This document shows positions 21,775 to 26,948 of a stretch of DNA of 26,948 nucleotides, one piece after another. The position numbers were made by a program, and so were the translations under genes. This DNA comes from Trichosphaerium sp. ATCC 40318. Lineage: Eukaryota > Discosea > Flabellinia > Trichosidae. The first letter of the stretch is position 1. The number at the start of each line of letters is the position of its first letter. The DNA is taken from positions 1 through 26,948 of the forward strand of contig JALMLS010000560.1 in the NCBI GenBank assembly GCA_038496445.1, in the 5' to 3' direction. A model generated the notes under the pieces. It did not search any database, was not told where the DNA came from, and saw nothing but the letters and a program-made list of their open reading frames with translations.

Positions 21775-24700
21775 TTAGGAAGCTTTTGGACCTCCACCTT
21801 TTCTTGCTTCACGCTTAATAGACAATTGATACAACTCCTTCTCTTGTAGAGTAGTTGCATTTCGCATATAATGTTGAATAATATCAACTTTAACAAAGTT
21901 AAAAGTATGCATTTGATTAAATTGAATGCCAGATATCAACGCCGAAATAAGAGTCATTTTACCAAAATGTATGTGTCCTGTAGCAGGAACAATTGTCTTT
22001 TGTGCTTCTTCAAGCATTGTAAGATCAGTAAGGTATCTCCCTAGATAAAAAGTTAACAAAAGAAATCAGAATCAAAGTAGCTAAGCTAAATCCTTTTTTT
22101 TAAATTGCTTTTGGGTTTACGTACCAAAAAATGGCATCGCAGGTGGTTCCACTTTATCAAGTGCTTCCCTGTAGCATTTAAAATTATCATCAGTCTCAAA
22201 TAAAGCTTCAATTTCTCCATAAATCTCGAAATATTCCGCTGTGAGTTGCTACAACAAACATGTAAATAAACAAAAAAACGTCAACAAAAAAGAGGTTTTC
22301 AGCCTGCTCTGTTACAAGTAACAAGTATGCAAACGTACATTCCAAGTTTCTGTAAGTCTATGTACAGATGCACATCGTAAAGCAGATAATACTTCAAAGG
22401 CACCATTAAAGTTCTGAAGCTTTACAAGCTTCTTTGACATTACAATAATGTTCTTTAGAACAAGAGCACGTTGCTTTATATCCTCAGGGTATACAATTTC
22501 CCAAGCGAGAAAGTTTATAACCTAATACACCCAAAGTAAGTCCAGACAAGCAAGAGAAAAAAGAGAAGAGGAAATGGGTACTGGTCAGAACTAAAACAAA
22601 GTTTTTTTCGTCAAGGTTAAGAGGATGCCTCCGTGACAAAAGTAGATAGAGAAATGTTATCAACGTACATGATTTGACCATTGAATGAGGTTGTGAATAT
22701 TTGCAGAAGCATCTTTATCTTTTGTCCACGTTAGCCCTACAAAAAATAGTTTAGATACACATTTAAGATTGATGTTTCCATGCTGTGAGGCATACCTAAA
22801 AGTTCATGTGGTTGGATATCTCTGAATAACTCATGCTCAACAAGTGTTAATTGCCTGGCAAACTCTGTTGGATTGAAATCTTTCATTGTCACCCTTAAAA
22901 AAACGTCAATAAAAACGCTCACTCGTTATCCTTGTTCTACAATACATACCTACTACTCTTTGGTAACAGAGGTTTTGGTGCCTTTCTAGTTGAGTTAAGT
23001 ACAACTGTGTCTCTGACAACTTGTTGCTAAACAGTTGTATAAGTGTTTAAACTAAACAGAAATAGATTTTCAAAAAATATTATGGTACTAACCCTACGAG
23101 CAATTAAGCCTAATAACTCAGCACCAGTTTCAGGAAATTGACCTTTCACTTCATTAACTAAACTAAGAAGTAATTGCTCAGCTTGTTGATTTGCTTTAAA
23201 GTCTTTATAATGTTCATCAACCCAAATACGTAGCACTTTCGAAATCCTATTTATAAAATTAACAAAATAGAATTAACGATCTTATTTTGCTTTTCGCTAG
23301 TTATGAGCAATCGCATGGATGGCTATACTTACCTATGGCGAATACGTGCTAAACGTCCGGATGTCCAAAACGACAATTCAACATTTTTAGGAGGTGTACT
23401 GTGCCACCTAGTAATACAAGTCAGAAAACTGAATGATCACTTCTATTGCTCATACCGTAATGTCAACAGTTTTAGAACTTCACTTTCATTTGTAAATAAT
23501 CTAAATGTAAGCAAGAATGTATTTACAAAATCGTTATCTAAATAAAGTCAGAATAAACAACAACACATAAAAACAAAAAACAAGAAAAAAACACAAACGA
23601 AACTGTTCTTTTTGTTTACCTGGATATAAATCGTATGTAAGCCGTTGAATGAGCTTAGGTAACGAAGCACTTGCAACAATTAGTTTCTCATCAGTAGTAA
23701 ATACAATAGTCTCTGGAGTGTTTGTAGCTTCAAATAAATCAACGGTAGGATCATCTAATTTTTCAAACTACAAAAGACATGTGAGCACAACACCTTAAAA
23801 TAGACAGTAGTATGCATACCTTTACTTTGGCAGGAATTCTTGGAGGCGCTCTATGTGTCCTTGGAGATCTCTTTGGGCGAGCTGGAACAGGCGGAGGTCT
23901 TACACCTTGAGGAGACAAAAGTGGCAAGGTAGGCACTTTTCGTGAACCTGCAAGTGTTTGCTTTGGATGTACACGCTAAAACACATTAATATTAGAAAGG
24001 CAAACTATCTCGTTATCATTACCTGCCACGGGGTCGCTCCAGAATTACTTGTTTTTCTTGGAGGTATTGGAGCAGGTCTACGTGGTGTTGGTGCAGATTC
24101 TCGCCTTGGTCTTTTTGGACTTTGTGGTTCTGAAGGGAGAGGAGGAAGAGGAGGCTTTACTAATTGTACAGTTATTTATCGAAATATTATGAAATGATTG
24201 ATTCTTTACCTCTTGGAGATGTCGTTTTTTCAGGCAGTCGAGCTGATTGTATATCCCTTCTTTTAGGAATTGGAGATGACCTAGGTGATGTAACCGGACT
24301 GAAAGCTCCTACAGAGGAAAAAAATAAGAACAAATCCAATTGAGTCGGAGTTTATAGACATACTCGGTCCTGTAGGCGAAGCTATTGAAGCTGCTACTCT
24401 GATAGGAACCTATTTATAATTATCTTACTGCAAATGCGTGCTTGATTTAAAAGAGGTAGAAAGAAACTTACTTCAGGCTTGGTTCTTAGCTTGGCCATCT
24501 ACGATTATAATATTAGTATCTTGTTATTGTCTTTGAAGCGTACATTAATAGGTTGAACTTTTATTTGCTTTTCATTAGCAGCTAAAGAATGCATACTAGT
24601 ACCAGGACCAGGAACCACATCAGTTGCATCTTCACTGAAAACTTGACTTTCAATTTCAGCTAAATGATCAGAATGATCGTCGCTTATATTTTTAAAAGAC

Positions 24701-26130
24701 TCTTGAGGCACATTATGGCTACCAACTGTATCAATTTGAGGCGATTCCTCTTTAACTGTAATAGTTGGAACTGTAACACCTTGATCTAGTGAAATACTTA
24801 GTTGACATACTTTCTGAGAGATTAATATCTCAAACCTTCTCTGTTGACATCTAGCTAGAAAAAAATTAACAAAAGTTGGTCTCACAATAACATGCAACTT
24901 ACGTTCTGAGCTTCAGTTTCTCCTGTAGATGATCTTCTCTAACAAGCTCATTAATGTTTCTACATTGAAGGAAATAAATGTAACATTCGCGTACGGCCAT
25001 GAGGTCTTTTTTATGTTGCACATCACCAATCATCTCTTTCATTCGGTCAGAACATTTGTGCATCCATTCTTCCATATTTGCAGTTGTAATATCAGTTTGT
25101 CTATCGTATGCTATCTTTACAATTTGCAAAGTAGAATCAATAGTATCCTAGTAGCTCAAGATAAGCCTTCACAAACTCCAAAAAAAGGCAGTACAATAAA
25201 AACAAAAAGAAATATCTGTTCGTACCTTGATCATGTCTGCGTAATTTGGAAAGTTTGGTGAGAGTGCGTCATGCAATTCATCTATTGCATCTACACACTC
25301 GTTCCATGCCTCTTCGAAACCACCACTTTGTGTATCACCACCCATAACTTCTGCGCGTAACTTCTAAATGAAAAAGTCAATAAAAATGTCACTAAAAAAA
25401 CTATCAATGTTTACGTACTTGTAATGCTTGTACAATGTCTACCACTTGTTTTAGAATGTCTTTCATTTTTGTCTAAATACATGTTAATTACTACCACAAA
25501 AATTAATCGCTTATCGTACCTCAACAAGCCCAAGATCGCGCTGAATGGTCTAAGGGAGAGGTGTTAGTTAGGTTTTTTTTTTAGTCAGACGCGACAAACA
25601 ATTATCGACGTACTCTTGAAGCTGTAATAAGCAGCTTGCTTTGCATGGCTACAGCACTGGTGTGTTCTAACACTTTGTACTAAAAAGCTGTTGATAAACA
25701 TTTTGGAAATAGGAAAGTACCTTTGATTCCTCCTTTTCTGCGTCATCAGCGCCAATGGCTGCACAACTGGCGAAAATGAGGCCGTGCACAATTTGTGTAA
25801 ACGCTTGCATTTGTTTTCGTAGTTGCTCAATGCCCTCTTCGTCTATGTTTGTCAAAAATGAGAAGGAGAGTTCTGTCTGAAATAAAGAAATGAATACACA
25901 CCGTAATGCGCCATAGATGCTATAAGGTGATCGCAGCGCTCTCGTAGTATCAAAGACGTTTCTTGGACCACCTGTTCAAGTACTGCCGCTTGAGCATTTT
26001 CAAAAACTGCCTGTAATTGCTGAACATCACGGTTTATCTGTTGTGTGGTGCGTAATATATTTTTTAGGCTCCGCCCTAAATCGCGAGCATTTTGGTCACT
26101 AGAGCCAGTATTTCGCTCGATTTCAGCCAT
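21775..26130 (-). CDS. RasGEF (CDC25 family) with long helical and proline-rich N-terminus
   Basis: Twenty-three exons from ATG at 26130 to TAA at 21775 join in phase to 988 residues. Exon starts: 26130, 25876, 25679, 25549, 25472, 25363, 25147, 24850, 24498, 24409, 24308, 24159, 23975, 23767, 23537, 23407, 23246, 23026, 22893, 22736, 22521, 22248, 22040. Residues 1-310 are helical and charged, with coiled-coil-like stretches and no domain I recognise. About 410-565 is proline/arginine-rich (PPLPPLPSEP, PAPIPPRK, VRPPPVPARPKR), with several possible SH3-binding motifs. The RasGEF_N domain is about 580-710 (DNDFVNTFLLTFRLFTN, LRIWVDEHY). The CDC25 exchange domain is about 745-985 (FARQLTLVEHELFRDIQPHE, LQNFNGAFEVLSALR, PAMPFFGRYLTDL, HIHFGKM, YQLSIKREAR). 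It should load GTP onto a Ras/Rap-type GTPase. The acceptor for exon 8 must be the second TAG of CTAGCTAG; the first gives a stop. The last two exons lie in the duplicated arm. Confidence 0.92.
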
Positions 26131-26343
26131 ATGTGATGTATTCTAGCATGGCAACAATGCACGTTGGGTTACAGGACAAATAACGCTCTTCGAAACGGTT
26201 AAGTTAGAGTTTAAAACGCAATCAAAAACACTTGTTTTGGTAAAAAATAATTGATCGGGCTCTTTTTTTAATTCATTTGTTAATCTACAACTTTCTTTAC
26301 GCAGTTATAATGGTTGTTCTTCAACCCAATAAATAACACTTTA
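26131..26343. promoter_or_regulatory. RasGEF upstream region / ELO 3' flank
   Basis: A 213-base gap between the ELO stop and the RasGEF start, both genes on the reverse strand. It must contain the RasGEF promoter. The AATAAA near 26331 is on the plus strand, and I place no clear signal on the reverse strand. Confidence 0.4.
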
Positions 26344-26948
26344 TTAGTTGTGTTTCTTTTGGCTTGCAGTGTAGCGCTTTTGGTAAAAGTTAAGGAACAA
26401 CAAGAGCAAAGAGATCATGTAGGTATCCATAGCATAGGCCATCCAGCGTGGGAAAGGAGAATTGACGTATAGAGCTTTGAGAAAAAAAAACGTAAGTACA
26501 GTGCGAGAATCTACGTGTAACAAAATTAAAACGGAGGTCTTATAAACGTACCAACTGACACATGGAACATGTTGATAAAAAATTGGCCCATTTGTAATTG
26601 AGTAAGGTATTTCTTCCACCACAAGTTCTTGACGCCCTTTAAACAAGTGTAAACAACAATGAGCGGCGTTAATTTAAATTAAAAAACGTACCATAGCTGT
26701 AAGGCAGTAGTATGAGTACATAACTACGTGTACAAAAGAGTTTTGAACGACAGAAACCCAAGCTAAAGCAAGCTTTGTTAGAATTGAACCATTCAATCAA
26801 AACGCAAAAAATAAAAAAAACGTCTGTTATTTACCTTCACCACCAGCGGTAAATCTGGCACCAACCCACCATAATGAGAAGACTGATACGTGATGGTAGA
26901 GATGGAGAAACGATACTTGATTATTTTTTTTCCGAAGAATCATGAAAA
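26344..26948 (-). CDS. ELO-family fatty acid elongase (3' part)
   Basis: Four exons are visible (26948-26835, 26762-26692, 26636-26552, 26474-26344), in phase, ending at TAA 26346-26344; the 5' part lies beyond the window. ELO proteins are ER multi-pass membrane condensing enzymes that add two carbons from malonyl-CoA to acyl-CoA. Seen in order: [20 protein letters not shown] with the catalytic HxxHH box (HLYHH), [24 protein letters not shown], then [16 protein letters not shown] and a final membrane segment ([13 protein letters not shown]). The C-terminus is KKHN, a KKxx dilysine ER-retrieval signal read by the COPI coat. All family motifs present in this half are intact. Substrate chain length cannot be inferred. 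Confidence 0.93.

Larger units (their letters stand above)
18959..22175. repeat. Right arm of large inverted duplication
   Basis: Mirror image of 1-3165. It contains an intact F-box/LRR gene, an intact MORN-like gene and the last two exons of the RasGEF. Unlike the left arm, all three frames are undamaged. Position 22175 corresponds to base 1 of the window, and homology may extend further on the left outside the window. The single-copy core between the arms is about 15.8 kb. Confidence 0.95.

Overview
The window is nuclear DNA from an AT-rich eukaryotic microbe. I see dense spliceosomal introns, almost no intergenic space, a standard genetic code, and proteins typical of a complex eukaryote (gamma-COP, MCM6, a PRCC-type protein, an ELO elongase, filamin repeats, several RasGEFs and an RGS domain). 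Abundant RasGEF/RGS modules plus filamin repeats and E2F-like sites fit an amoebozoan, early-branching fungus or unicellular holozoan, but the sequence does not settle which. Gene models were rebuilt by hand from GT-AG introns with phase checked at every junction. I mapped about 100 introns, mostly 30-70 nt and down to 22 nt; roughly 40% start with GTAC, often GTACGT.

Layout. 1-3165 and 18959-22175 are the two arms of a large inverted duplication around a 15.8 kb single-copy core. The right arm carries an apparently intact set: an F-box/LRR protein (+), a MORN-like repeat protein (-) and the 3' end of a RasGEF (-). The left arm carries the same three in mirror image, each damaged by single-base indels. 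The core holds: a PRCC-domain protein (+, 3177-4030); one long gene (-, 4453-8608) fusing a PP2C phosphatase to RasGEF_N, CDC25/RasGEF and RGS domains; an FlK-type hotdog thioesterase (-, 8753-9368) divergent from gamma-COP (+, 9562-13249); a short filamin-repeat protein (+, 13622-15066); and MCM6 (+, 15154-18633), with a palindromic E2F-like site just upstream of its start. Right of the right arm are the rest of the 988-residue RasGEF (to 26130) and the 3' end of an ELO fatty-acid elongase (-, running off the window).

How the genes relate. Most are unrelated housekeeping genes (COPI coat, replicative helicase, nuclear PRCC, lipid elongation) packed tightly. The regulatory theme is small-GTPase signalling: two full RasGEFs and part of a third. 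The most unusual item is the PP2C-RasGEF-RGS fusion, whose reading frame stays open through 20 introns; it would place a Ser/Thr phosphatase, a Ras activator and a G-alpha GAP-like module in one 951-residue protein. The second most unusual item is the layered inverted duplication: near-identical over about 2.6 kb, then abruptly much more diverged exactly at the F-box/LRR boundary.
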